From Mesorhizobium norvegicum (GTDB taxonomy: Bacteria; Pseudomonadota; Alphaproteobacteria; Rhizobiales; Rhizobiaceae), in the NCBI RefSeq assembly GCF_004919685.1, contig NZ_SMYZ01000081.1:62001-126000 (forward strand): a stretch of DNA of 64,000 nucleotides. Reading direction: 5' to 3'. The translations under genes and the position numbers were made by a program. Numbering within the stretch: position 1 is the stretch's first letter; every line of letters starts with the position of its first letter. Shown piece by piece: positions 26,466-34,930 of the stretch. The notes under the pieces are model-generated. The model had not been told where the DNA came from. It worked only from the letters and a program-made list of their open reading frames with translations, and did not search any database.

Positions 26466-26858
26466 ATGTCAGGTCAGCGTCAGTTCAGATTCTATCCGAA
26501 ACGGGCATTGCCCGCGGAATGCAATATCGACCGGCGTGACTGGCGTCACCGTCACAACCGCCCGGCACCGGCCAATGGCCACCGATCGATCTGCAGATAC
26601 GGTTCGACCAGAATGTGCTTGCTCCTGTCCTCTCGCCGGCGCTTGAGGAGACCGGCGAGCACTTCGGCGGCCAACCGGTCTTTCGCGTGCCGCGCTGCGG
26701 ATATCCTCGAAGAGATGATCGACCCCGAACCGCTGTGGAGCAAGAGCTTCATTCCGGTTCGCCGTTCGAAGCTGGAAAACGCCGGGTCTCCGACGATTTC
26801 GCTCGTCGGCTCTCTAGATGACCAAGATGCCATGGTGCGCGGCCTGGTTAGTGGTTAG
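26466..26858 (+). CDS. Hypothetical protein with a NifH-derived N-terminus
   Basis: 130 codons from the ATG that comes with the copied nifH leader. The first dozen residues (MSGQRQFRFYPK) follow NifH (MSGLRQIAFYGK), after which the similarity ends. The remainder is arginine-rich and then DILEEMIDPEPLWSKSFIPV, which I do not recognise. An alternative frame in the middle (26540-26690) also reads plausibly, so the segment may be a frame-broken relic. It may be translated only because the cassette brings its own start. Confidence 0.35.
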   Translation: MSGQRQFRFYPKRALPAECNIDRRDWRHRHNRPAPANGHRSICRYGSTRMCLLLSSRRRLRRPASTSAANRSFACRAADILEEMIDPEPLWSKSFIPVRRSKLENAGSPTISLVGSLDDQDAMVRGLVSG

Positions 26859-26875
26859 ACGGCAGGAGAAATGCA

Positions 26876-28093
26876 ATGGCGATCAACCCGGTTCCAGATC
26901 ATGTCCCGCCCGAAATGGTGAGAGACTTCAGCCTGTTCACATCGCCAGGCATGCCACCAACGCCCAACGGGGATCCACACGCAGCCGTCGCTTGCGCCCA
27001 TGACGGGCCTCCGATCTTCTATTCCCCCTACAACACGCAAGATGGCCGGGGCACCTGGGTCATCACCCGCGCCGCAGATCAGCGTAAGGTGCTGCAGGAC
27101 ACTGAAACTTTTTCCAGCCATCGCAGCATCTTCTCCTCCATACTGGGCGAAACCTGGCCGACGATCCCGCTTGAGCTCGATCCACCGGCCCATGGCGCAT
27201 TTCGCTCACTGCTCAGTCCGCTGCTTTCGCCCAAGCGGGTGACGGCACTGGAACCGGCTGTCCGTGAGCGAGCGATAGCCCTGATCGACCGGATCACCGC
27301 ATCGGCCACGAGCTGCGACGTCATGAAGGATTTTGCCTTTCCGTTCACTGTCAGCATCTTCCTTCGGTTTCTGGGGTTGCCGGATCAGGGACTCGATACA
27401 TTTGTCGGCTGGGCGAAAGATCTGCTCCACGGCGACGATGTGGAACGACCTGTGGCTGCCCGCAAGATTGTGGCTTTCATCGATGAACTTGCAACCAATC
27501 GCCGCAAGGATCCGGTCGACGATCTCATGACCTTCATCGTGCAGGCACAGATCGAGGGCCGCCGGCTAACCGACGGGGAGATCCGTGGCATCGGCGTGCT
27601 TGTGTTCGTCGCGGGACTTGACACTGTCGCAGCAGCTATTGGCTTTGACCTGGCTTATCTAGCGCGCAACCTCAAGGATCAGGAACTGCTGCGCAGCGAA
27701 CCGGCCCGCATCCTGCTCGCAACCGAAGAGTTGCTGCGGGCCTATCCGCCCATTCAGTTGATCCGCGTGGCTACGAAAGATATCGACTTCGAAGGCGCGC
27801 CGATCCGAAAGGGGGACTATGTTTCGTGCGCCACGATGATTGCAAATCGCGACCCGGAGGAATTCGAATCCCCCAACACGGTCGATCTGGCGCGAGAGCA
27901 CAACCGCCACGCCGCCTTTGGCTATGGTCCCCACCGTTGCCTTGGCTCACACCTTGCCCGGCGCGAGATTGTCATTGGCCTGGAGGAGTGGCTGGCGCGC
28001 ATACCGACCTTCCGGATCAAGGAGGGTACAGCGCCCATCACCTGTGGCGGCCATGTGTTCGGGATCGAAAATCTGATCCTGGACTGGTCATGA
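26876..28093 (+). CDS. Cytochrome P450 (CYP127-like, nif-linked)
   Basis: 405 residues, soluble bacterial type. Haem-binding loop FGYGPHRCLGSHLARRE, with the Cys ligand near residue 353. The oxygen-binding I-helix is FVAGLDTVAAAIG, with Asp rather than the usual Glu/Asp-Thr arrangement. The K-helix Glu-x2-Arg is in EELLRAY. AGGAG lies eight bases before the ATG. It resembles the P450 of the NGR234 nif region (CYP127A1). A ferredoxin follows directly as the likely redox partner. First clearly functional gene of an operon behind a nifH-type promoter. Substrate unknown. Confidence 0.93.
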   Translation: MAINPVPDHVPPEMVRDFSLFTSPGMPPTPNGDPHAAVACAHDGPPIFYSPYNTQDGRGTWVITRAADQRKVLQDTETFSSHRSIFSSILGETWPTIPLELDPPAHGAFRSLLSPLLSPKRVTALEPAVRERAIALIDRITASATSCDVMKDFAFPFTVSIFLRFLGLPDQGLDTFVGWAKDLLHGDDVERPVAARKIVAFIDELATNRRKDPVDDLMTFIVQAQIEGRRLTDGEIRGIGVLVFVAGLDTVAAAIGFDLAYLARNLKDQELLRSEPARILLATEELLRAYPPIQLIRVATKDIDFEGAPIRKGDYVSCATMIANRDPEEFESPNTVDLAREHNRHAAFGYGPHRCLGSHLARREIVIGLEEWLARIPTFRIKEGTAPITCGGHVFGIENLILDWS

Positions 28094-28131
28094 CCATCGC
28101 CGAGCCATGCCAAGACAATGGAGGCAGCGCT

Positions 28132-28377
28132 ATGCGCATTATCGTCCACAATGCCAAATGCCAGGGTCACGCGCGATGCTGGGCGCAAGCGCCGGACATC
28201 TTCAAGCTTGATGACGATGGCTACATCCTGCCCGGTGACATTCAGGTTGCGGAGGGGGAGCAACTGCTTGCGTCACAAGGCGCGCGATCCTGCCCCGAAC
28301 GTGCGCTGGAAGTCGATCGCACCTCGGCAGCGCGGTTCGAACCAGCCGCCATGCAACCAAGAACTGGGGAAGCTTAG
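28132..28377 (+). CDS. P450-partner ferredoxin ([3Fe-4S]/[4Fe-4S] type)
   Basis: 81 residues from the ATG at 28132, with GGAGG seven bases upstream; an in-frame ATG at 28090 overlapping the P450 stop is possible. MRIIVHNAKCQGHARCWAQA, then GYILP and GARSCPERALEVD show the three-cysteine spacing of ferredoxins that serve bacterial P450s. Expected to pass electrons to the preceding P450. Confidence 0.88.
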   Translation: MRIIVHNAKCQGHARCWAQAPDIFKLDDDGYILPGDIQVAEGEQLLASQGARSCPERALEVDRTSAARFEPAAMQPRTGEA

Positions 28378-28588
28378 GTGGAATCGACGAGACGTGGCCC
28401 CACACCGCAAAGCAAGATGTCCGGCCGCTTCCCTGCCTACCTCCTCTCCGGCATCGAGACCTCAATGACACGCACGCGACACGTGAAGTTCGTCTCCGTT
28501 CTGGCTTCTTCAGTTGCCGATCGGTTCGACCTTGCACGCACCTAGAGGCACGAAACGCCTCTTCCAATCTCAAATTTGCGACAGAGCG

Positions 28589-29128
28589 ATGGGCCAGGCA
28601 AAAATCACCGAACTGCGCGACCGCGAGGCGATCCGCGACTGCCTTTATCGGTACTGCCGCGGCATAGACCGCGCGGATGAGGCTGCGCTGCGCAGTGCAT
28701 ATTGGCCCGATGCGCATGACAATCACGGTGCCTATCGCGGCTCAGCCGAGGGCTTCTTTGAGTTTGCGCTTGGTCTCTTCAAAACCGGACCGCGCTTAAT
28801 CCACCAGATCACGAACGTCTTGATCGAATTCATCGACCCGTCGGAGGCCGTGGTCGAAAGCTATTTCACCGCGCTGCAACGCGGACCAGACAATGACGGA
28901 GAAGCACGCCAGGTGCTTCTCTGCGGCCGTTACTGCGATCTTTTTCAGAAGAGGGAAGGGGCGTGGCGCATTGCCGAACGGACCGTCGTTTACGATTGGA
29001 TCGAAGAGCAGACCCCACCAGCGGTCCCCGAGGCAGAACGGTTCGGCTTGCGGCAACCGATCGGAGCAGCGCATCCCAATGACCCGGTTTACGCGCTCAG
29101 GAAGCGCCGCAGCTCGTCATCAAAATGA
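28589..29128 (+). CDS. SnoaL-like (NTF2-fold) protein
   Basis: 179 residues from the ATG at 28589. The pattern LRDREAIRDCLYRYCRGIDR, then DEAALRSAYWPDAHDNHG is that of the SnoaL-like cone-fold family, which includes cyclases, isomerases, dehydratases and non-catalytic binding proteins. The conserved cavity residues Tyr, Asp and His are present. Within the P450-SDR operon it probably acts on the same small molecule. The start has no clear ribosome site. Confidence 0.8.
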   Translation: MGQAKITELRDREAIRDCLYRYCRGIDRADEAALRSAYWPDAHDNHGAYRGSAEGFFEFALGLFKTGPRLIHQITNVLIEFIDPSEAVVESYFTALQRGPDNDGEARQVLLCGRYCDLFQKREGAWRIAERTVVYDWIEEQTPPAVPEAERFGLRQPIGAAHPNDPVYALRKRRSSSSK

Positions 29129-29310
29129 AAATGCCATGCATGTCACCACAATGCTTTCCAAGGCTCCCAATTGCGGAGCCGCGTCGCGGGAGCGGTCGCG
29201 GAACGCAACACGTCTACCCGTATGGAAACTCGCCGTCACCAGGACGTCCGCGACCGGTCTTGCGGCTGACTCGCGTCGATATCTCTGACGCTGGCTGCGG
29301 AGAGGTTCAT

Positions 29311-30147
29311 ATGAAGCAGGCAGGACGGGTCGTCATCATAACGGGAGCGGCAGGCGGAATCGGCCGTGCGCTGGTCGAGATCGTTGCCGCCGATGGAGAC
29401 ATCGTCGTTGCGGTGGACCTTCCTGGCTGCGGCGTTCTTGAACTGGCCGGCGGTCTCGGCCATCCGCATCTGAGCCTCGAATGCGATGTCTCACGAGAAG
29501 AGGACATTGTCGCCCTACACGGCCGCATCGAAGCGCAGTTCGCGAAAATCGATGTTCTCGTCAACAACGCGGCGATAGGACCCGCCATGGCTGCGACTAT
29601 CGACACCGGTTTCGAGGCCTTCCGACGCGTGCTGGCAACAAATCTGATCGGGCCTTTCATCATGGCCGGCGAAGCGGCGAGGCGCATGCAGCCCGGCGCT
29701 GCCATTGTCAACGTCGCTTCGCTGGCGGGCGTGCTGGGCAATCCCAAGCGCAACGCCTATGCCAGCTCGAAGGCAGGCTTGATCGCTCTCACGAGGTCGC
29801 TTGCATGCGAGTGGGCCTCGCGCGGCATCCGCGTAACGGCGGTAGCGCCAGGATACGTGCGCACGCCGATGGTGGCGGAACTGGAACGTGCGGGCAAGAT
29901 GGACCTCGCGGCCGTGCGCCGCCGCGTGCCCATGGGGCGAATGGCGCGCCCCGACGAGATCGCTCGGGCCGTGCGTTTTTTGGCCAGCGCACAGACGGGC
30001 TACATCACCGGATCGGTGCTGACGGTCGACGGCGGTTGGATGTCGTTCAACCAGCCGGGCGACGCGCACACCCGCCGGTCGGCGAGACGCCTCGAGCCGA
30101 ACTCTTCCGGCCGGAAGAACGAACCGATGCGCGCACAGTGGTCGTGA
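29311..30147 (+). CDS. Short-chain dehydrogenase/reductase, first of a tandem pair
   Basis: 278 residues from the ATG at 29311 (GGAGAGG five bases upstream). Cofactor motif TGAAGGIGRAL, NNAAIG, catalytic Ser region IVNVASLAGV and Tyr-x3-Lys in YASSKAGL. The acidic residue after the second strand (VAVDLPG) suggests NAD. The last ~30 residues beyond VDGGWMSFNQ look like a linker and end in a shifted frame exactly where the second SDR begins. In NGR234 the comparable protein (y4vI) is, as I recall, a single double-length SDR. Confidence 0.9.
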   Translation: MKQAGRVVIITGAAGGIGRALVEIVAADGDIVVAVDLPGCGVLELAGGLGHPHLSLECDVSREEDIVALHGRIEAQFAKIDVLVNNAAIGPAMAATIDTGFEAFRRVLATNLIGPFIMAGEAARRMQPGAAIVNVASLAGVLGNPKRNAYASSKAGLIALTRSLACEWASRGIRVTAVAPGYVRTPMVAELERAGKMDLAAVRRRVPMGRMARPDEIARAVRFLASAQTGYITGSVLTVDGGWMSFNQPGDAHTRRSARRLEPNSSGRKNEPMRAQWS

Positions 30148-30953
30148 CGGGCGGCGCGAACGGTATAGGCGCCGCCGTCGTTCGCCGCTTTGCCGCGAAC
30201 TCCGACACAGTCGTGATTGCTGATAAAGATGGTGCTGGGGCGGCAGAACTCGCTGGTTTGCTGGGCGGCAGGCACGTGGCGAAATCCGTCGACTTGGCGG
30301 TCGAGAGCGAGGTGGTGGCCCTGTTCGAGGAAATACGGGGGCGCTTCGGTCGCATCGAGATCCTCGTCAACTGTGCTGCTATTGCCGATACGTTTGTGCT
30401 AGGGATCGAAATCCCGCGACAGATCGAGCGGGTACTGGACGTCAATCTCACCGGCACCTTCACCTGCGCGCGCGAGGCGATCAAGTCGATGGACGCCGGC
30501 GGCGTAATCCTCAATCTTGGATCGATCAATAGTTTCCTGCCCTTCGTGCCGCGCCATGCCTATGGGGCGTCCAGGGCGGGTATGAACATTCTGACCCGGT
30601 GCATGGCGGCCGAACTCGGGTCGGTCGGCATCCGAACGGCCACCGTCGCTCTTGGCTATATCCGTACGCCTGACATTGCTCAGCTGGTCGAGTCCGGCTG
30701 CATCGATTCCGTAGCGATCAAACGGCGCATCCCGATGGGGCGGATGGGAGAGCCCGAAGACGTCGCCGAGGCAGTGTTCTTTCTGGCCTCGCCTGATGCC
30801 TCATACGTAAACGGCTCGACCCTCTACGTGGACGGCGGCTTGACCTCGTTGGCTGACGCGCGAAACGCCCAGCCAACCGATCAAGAAAATCCAACGGAAT
30901 GTTCGCCGGCGACGGGTTGCGGTTCGTCGAAGCCGACGAGGTTCGAGGATTGA
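30138..30953 (+). CDS. Short-chain dehydrogenase/reductase, second of a tandem pair
   Basis: About 271 residues if it starts at the GTG at 30138, overlapping the end of the first SDR by ten bases in another frame. TGGANGIGAAVV (cofactor), NCAAI, LNLGSINSF and YGASRAGM. The catalytic lysine of Tyr-x3-Lys is Arg here, which casts doubt on classical SDR activity. There is no separate ribosome site, so it either depends on translational coupling or was once fused to the first SDR and separated by a frameshift near 30110-30140. Confidence 0.75.
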   Translation: MVVTGGANGIGAAVVRRFAANSDTVVIADKDGAGAAELAGLLGGRHVAKSVDLAVESEVVALFEEIRGRFGRIEILVNCAAIADTFVLGIEIPRQIERVLDVNLTGTFTCAREAIKSMDAGGVILNLGSINSFLPFVPRHAYGASRAGMNILTRCMAAELGSVGIRTATVALGYIRTPDIAQLVESGCIDSVAIKRRIPMGRMGEPEDVAEAVFFLASPDASYVNGSTLYVDGGLTSLADARNAQPTDQENPTECSPATGCGSSKPTRFED

Positions 30954-31203
30954 GACTGCGGCTGCATGGCACGTGCCAAGCACGGCTTGCCAAGTGATCG
31001 TCTTCATCGGTGACGGAAAACTCGTCATCAGGGTCGAATCACTAGCCAGGTTTTGGCGCTTGCCTGCGGCCGCCGAACGATAAGCGGCTTTGCGCAAGAT
31101 CGTCGACTACGTCGCCGCCAGGCCGGATCGATACCGCGGCCCACCCGCAATCGGCACAAGTCGAAGGCTTGATTGGCCACTTTGTGTAAACGAGGGACAC
31201 GCC

Positions 31204-32247
31204 ATGGAATTCGCGACGTTCATCTTGGCGGCCCAGCGAGGCTATCATCAATCGTGCGACAGCGTCATCGGTAACTCCATAGAACAGACAATCGCTTCGG
31301 AGCAGGCTGGCTTCAACACCGCTTGGTTCGCCGAGCACCACTTCAACAATTACAGCCTGGTTCCCTCGCCCTTGATGATGGTGGCACACTGTGCCGGCCT
31401 TACGAGCACCATTCGCCTTGGCACCGGTGTGTGTGTGCTGCCGCTATATCAACCGCAGCGCCTGCTCTCCGAGATCGGCTTTGCCGATATCGTTTCGAAC
31501 GGCCGCCTCGAACTCGGCGTCGGCTCGGGATACCAGCAGTTCGAGTTCGAGCGCTTCGGCGTCGATGTCGATCAGGCGCCGGCCGTGTTTGCGGAATACC
31601 TGGATATCCTTCTCAAGGGCCTTAACCAGAAGGTCTTCGAGCACAATGGCCAGTATGAGAAGATACCTTTGACGGCGATTTCGCTGCGCACCATCCAAAG
31701 GCCAGCCCCACCGATCTGGATCGCCTGCGGGTTCGCGCGAAGCATGTGCCGGGCCTATCGTGAGGGCCACAATCTTTTCGTCACGGCGTTCCACAACGGC
31801 TTGGAAAACGTGAGAACGCTGCGTGAGACCATCGAGGCAGCAGCGGCCTCGCGGGGTAAGGATGTCACCGCCGCCAAGATAGGGCTTCTGCGCTGCTGCT
31901 ATGCCAGCGACGATCAGGCGGAGATCGACAGCTATCTCGACAACGCCCGCTTCCAGCGCCGGCTATCTGAAGCACTTCATCAGCGCCGCCAGCAGAGCCG
32001 GGACGGCTATCTGCTGCAGGAAACACCGACGCAGCAGGATCTGTCGTTCGAGACCATGCGCCAGAACCTGCCGATCGGCAGCGTAAGTCGCGTCATCGAT
32101 CGCCTGCTGGAAGAGATAAGTATCCTGAAGCCGGACCAGATCGCAATTCAGACCCAATTGGGAGATTTCGACCAAAAGACGATGCTACGCCAGATTGAGC
32201 TCTGGGGAGACAAGATCATTCCAGCGATCAACAAGTCGCTTGGTTAG
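31204..32247 (+). CDS. Luciferase-like flavin monooxygenase
   Basis: 347 residues from the ATG at 31204 (GAGGG six bases upstream). EQAGFNTAWFAEHHFNNYSL, RLGTGVCVLPLYQP and RLELGVGSGYQQFEFERFG define the bacterial-luciferase family. It would use FMNH2 and O2 to oxidise an organic substrate. Resembles y4vJ of the NGR234 nif region. Last gene of the P450 operon. Confidence 0.9.
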   Translation: MEFATFILAAQRGYHQSCDSVIGNSIEQTIASEQAGFNTAWFAEHHFNNYSLVPSPLMMVAHCAGLTSTIRLGTGVCVLPLYQPQRLLSEIGFADIVSNGRLELGVGSGYQQFEFERFGVDVDQAPAVFAEYLDILLKGLNQKVFEHNGQYEKIPLTAISLRTIQRPAPPIWIACGFARSMCRAYREGHNLFVTAFHNGLENVRTLRETIEAAAASRGKDVTAAKIGLLRCCYASDDQAEIDSYLDNARFQRRLSEALHQRRQQSRDGYLLQETPTQQDLSFETMRQNLPIGSVSRVIDRLLEEISILKPDQIAIQTQLGDFDQKTMLRQIELWGDKIIPAINKSLG

Positions 32248-32505
32248 GTCAAGGCTTGAAGCTCGGGGCGGCCCCTGGGGGTGTTGAAATCTCGCGTGCC
32301 GATGCTCGACGATGGTCCATGCGGGCTGGATATATAATCAAGCCGACTGGCGATGGCGGGTATCGAAGACCAACGCCGTCCGTCACCTTGCCTGCACGGA
32401 CCGCCGGTCTTCCGCTCTCTGGCCATCTCGCTTGACCGTTGATCGGCAGCCTGACGGGACGCCCGCCACGGCGCAGACGAATAGCCACTCCCACGACCCC
32501 TCTTG

Positions 32506-32622
32506 TGTCCGAAGTTGGACGAGGATGTCGCAAGCCCGACCAAGAGTAGAGAGGGGTACCTGGCCGCCGGTATGGAGAACTGGTGCGGCGCAGGTGGTTC
32601 GCCAATTCGGCACGCGCCTTGC
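32506..32622 (+). promoter_or_regulatory. sigma-54-type promoter and NifA-like site for the PEP mutase operon
   Basis: CGGCACGCGCCTTGC at 32608-32622 keeps GG-N10-GC with a good CACG and TTGC; only the first base departs from TGG. The palindromic TGTCCGAAGTTGGACG at 32506-32521 differs by one key base from TGT-N10-ACA and is nearly identical to the prxS site. Their distance is 102 bases. The ATG follows 133 bases downstream of the -12 block. Confidence 0.65.
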
Positions 32623-32755
32623 TTCATTGATTCTGTATGGGCACGACAGTGGCAGGTCGCCGATCGGTGGGCAGAGCGGTTCGCCTCTGAAAGTACTTCG
32701 TGCGGCAGCGATGACAGGCCTGTCGGCTGGACAGCGTCGGTGGAGGTGAGACCGC

Positions 32756-33664
32756 ATGGTGGAGAGGCAGTCTGGTGCGCAGACGCGCGAGAGCTTGCGC
32801 CGAATGATCGCGTCCAGTGAACTCGCCTTCGCAATGGAGGCTCATGACGGCCTTTCGGCGGCGATTGCCGAGCGCGCTGGCTTCAAGGCGCTCTGGGCGT
32901 CCGGCCTCTCGATTTCATCCAGTCTCGGATATCGAGATGCCAACGAAGCTTCCTGGTCCCAACTCGTCGATGTCGTTGACCGAATTTCCGACACGGTGGA
33001 CATTCCAGTCCTCGTCGACGGGGACAGCGGGTTCGGGAACTTCAACAATGCCCGTTTGGTCGCCCGCAAGCTGCGCCAACATGGCGCGAGCGGCATATGT
33101 CTCGAGGACACGGCGTTCCCGAAAATGAACTCGTTCATCGGTGATCGGCACCCGTTGGCCGATATTCCCGAGTTCTGCGGCCGGCTTAAGGCGGTGAAGG
33201 ACCAAGTGCCGGATGCGGAGTTCGTTCTGGTCGCCCGGATCGAGGCGCTCATCGCCGGCCGCGGAGAGGATGAGGCGCTGGCGCGAGCACAAGCCTACGC
33301 TGAGGCCGGCGCCGATGCTATTCTGATTCATTCCCGCAAGTCCAACGCTGAGCAGATTTTCGCCTTCACGCGCGCCTGGCAGAACCGCCTTCCGGTCGTG
33401 ATCGTGCCTACGAAATATTACCGCACACCGGTCTCCGCGTATCGGGCGGCCGGAATCTCCACGGTCATCTGGGCGAACCACAACATGCGCGCGGCGATAT
33501 CGGCCATGCGCCAGGTCTGCGACCGCATCCTCCGCGAAGAAAGTATCGCCGGTATCGAGGACGAGGTGGCGACCCTCGATGAACTCTTCGATCTGCTCAA
33601 TTACCAGGAACTCTCAGCGGCGGAAGAGAAATATCTGCCGCAGACGGCGACCGGCGTGCGGTAG
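32756..33664 (+). CDS. pepM: Phosphoenolpyruvate mutase (phosphonate biosynthesis)
   Basis: 302 residues from the ATG at 32756 with GGAGGTGA upstream. It isomerises PEP to phosphonopyruvate, making the C-P bond, the first step of nearly all phosphonate pathways. Isocitrate-lyase superfamily fold: GFKALWASGLSISSSLG, the metal-binding VDGDSGFGNFNNA, and the gating loop LEDTAFPKMNSF. The mutase consensus there is E-D-K-x5-N-S; here the Lys is Thr, but the catalytic FPK lysine and NS are kept. The KKCGH motif of isocitrate lyases is absent. First gene of a compact six-gene operon. Confidence 0.92.
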   Translation: MVERQSGAQTRESLRRMIASSELAFAMEAHDGLSAAIAERAGFKALWASGLSISSSLGYRDANEASWSQLVDVVDRISDTVDIPVLVDGDSGFGNFNNARLVARKLRQHGASGICLEDTAFPKMNSFIGDRHPLADIPEFCGRLKAVKDQVPDAEFVLVARIEALIAGRGEDEALARAQAYAEAGADAILIHSRKSNAEQIFAFTRAWQNRLPVVIVPTKYYRTPVSAYRAAGISTVIWANHNMRAAISAMRQVCDRILREESIAGIEDEVATLDELFDLLNYQELSAAEEKYLPQTATGVR

Positions 33665-33709
33665 CAGGCCCAGCCCGTCTTTTGAAAGCAAACGAAAACG
33701 GGAGCGCAC

Positions 33710-34900
33710 ATGCTTGCGCATCGGACAAACCTTTTCGGTACATCGGGTACCGCCGCGGCGCGCACTGCCGCAAAAGCGGCGGCCGATGCTGGCAAGGAGA
33801 TCATCGATCTGACCGCCGGCGAGATCTGGAGCGAGCTTGCTCCCACGATTCGCGACGGCGCGATCGACGCCATCAATAAGGGCGTCAATCGCTATACCGA
33901 TACGGTTGGCATGGTGGAGCTGCGCGAGGCACTGGCGCGGAAGATCTCCCTCGATACCGGACAGATCTGGAAGGCCGAGGAAGTTGCCGTGACGTCCGGA
34001 GCGAAGCAGGCCTTGTTCAATGCCGCAATGGTGCTGCTGAACCCGGGCGACGAGGTCATCATCCCGGCGCCTTACTGGACAACGTTTCCGGCCCAGGTGC
34101 TAATCGCCGGCGGCACACCGGTCTTCGTCGACACCAGATCCAACGGTTGCGTCCCGCGCCCCGAGCACATCAAGGAGGCGGTCACCGAACGAACGCGGGC
34201 GATCGTCGTCAACACGCCCAGCAATCCGGCCGGTGCGGTCTACGATGTTGAGACCCTGATGGCCATCGCTCAACTGGCGGTCAGCCACAACCTGTGGATC
34301 ATTTTCGACGAGTGCTATGGCGACTTCGTGCATGAGGATCATACCCACCATCCGATCGTCTCGGTCGCTCCCGAAATTCGAGCACGCGCGCTGATCGTCA
34401 ACTCCTTCAGCAAATCGCTGGCATTGACCGGCTGGCGCATCGGTTATCTGGCGGGCACAAAAGAGGTGATCAATGCCGTCAAGGCCCTGCAATCGCACAC
34501 CACTTCGAATCCAAACGTAATTGCCCAGCACGCGGTGCTCGCCCATTTGCAAAGGGATGGATCGGACTATGAAGGCAAGCTGCGTTCACGCCTCACAAGC
34601 GCCAGACGGGTGGGTCTTGACGTGCTTGCTTGGTTGACGCGTGTCCCGGTCGCCAGGGCGCAAGGCGGCTTCTATTTCTATCTCGACCTTTCCCATCTGC
34701 TGCGATCGGCATCGGAAGACGGCGCCTCAACGACAGCCGACGATATCGTGACGGCTCTGCTTGCCGAAACTGGCGTCGCAGCTGTGTCGGGCGCCGCGTT
34801 CGGTGACCCCGCCGGCCTGCGCCTGTCCTATGGAATTCCATCTGAAAAACTCGCGACCGGCCTGGCCCGGCTCGTCGAATTCCTCAACGCCTGGAAATGA
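33710..34900 (+). CDS. PLP aminotransferase class I/II (possible phosphonopyruvate transaminase)
   Basis: 396 residues, aspartate-aminotransferase fold. YWTTFPAQVLIAGGTPVFVD, the substrate/PLP motif NTPSNPAGAVYD, DECYGDF and the PLP lysine in SFSKSLALTGWRIGYLAG. Located 45 bases after pepM. The unfavourable PEP mutase equilibrium needs a pulling step. No phosphonopyruvate decarboxylase is in the window, so transamination of phosphonopyruvate to phosphonoalanine by this enzyme is a reasonable but unproven assignment. Confidence 0.9.
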   Translation: MLAHRTNLFGTSGTAAARTAAKAAADAGKEIIDLTAGEIWSELAPTIRDGAIDAINKGVNRYTDTVGMVELREALARKISLDTGQIWKAEEVAVTSGAKQALFNAAMVLLNPGDEVIIPAPYWTTFPAQVLIAGGTPVFVDTRSNGCVPRPEHIKEAVTERTRAIVVNTPSNPAGAVYDVETLMAIAQLAVSHNLWIIFDECYGDFVHEDHTHHPIVSVAPEIRARALIVNSFSKSLALTGWRIGYLAGTKEVINAVKALQSHTTSNPNVIAQHAVLAHLQRDGSDYEGKLRSRLTSARRVGLDVLAWLTRVPVARAQGGFYFYLDLSHLLRSASEDGASTTADDIVTALLAETGVAAVSGAAFGDPAGLRLSYGIPSEKLATGLARLVEFLNAWK

Positions 34901-34930
34901 CACCGCAACACCACGAAAGAGGTGAATGAG

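Noticed and set aside
26876..32247. Rhizobial gibberellin operon (P450s with ferredoxin and SDR)
   Set aside because: Only one P450 is present, and there is no geranylgeranyl synthase, copalyl or kaurene synthase.
32312..32360. Possible third nod box (GTCCATGCGGGCTGGAT then ATCAAG)
   Set aside because: The spacing between GAT and ATC is wrong and the downstream AATCRATTTTACC part is missing.
32756..33664. Isocitrate or methylisocitrate lyase
   Set aside because: The KKCGH-type motif is absent, and the FPK-x-NS gating loop and DGDSGFGN are those of the PEP mutase group.
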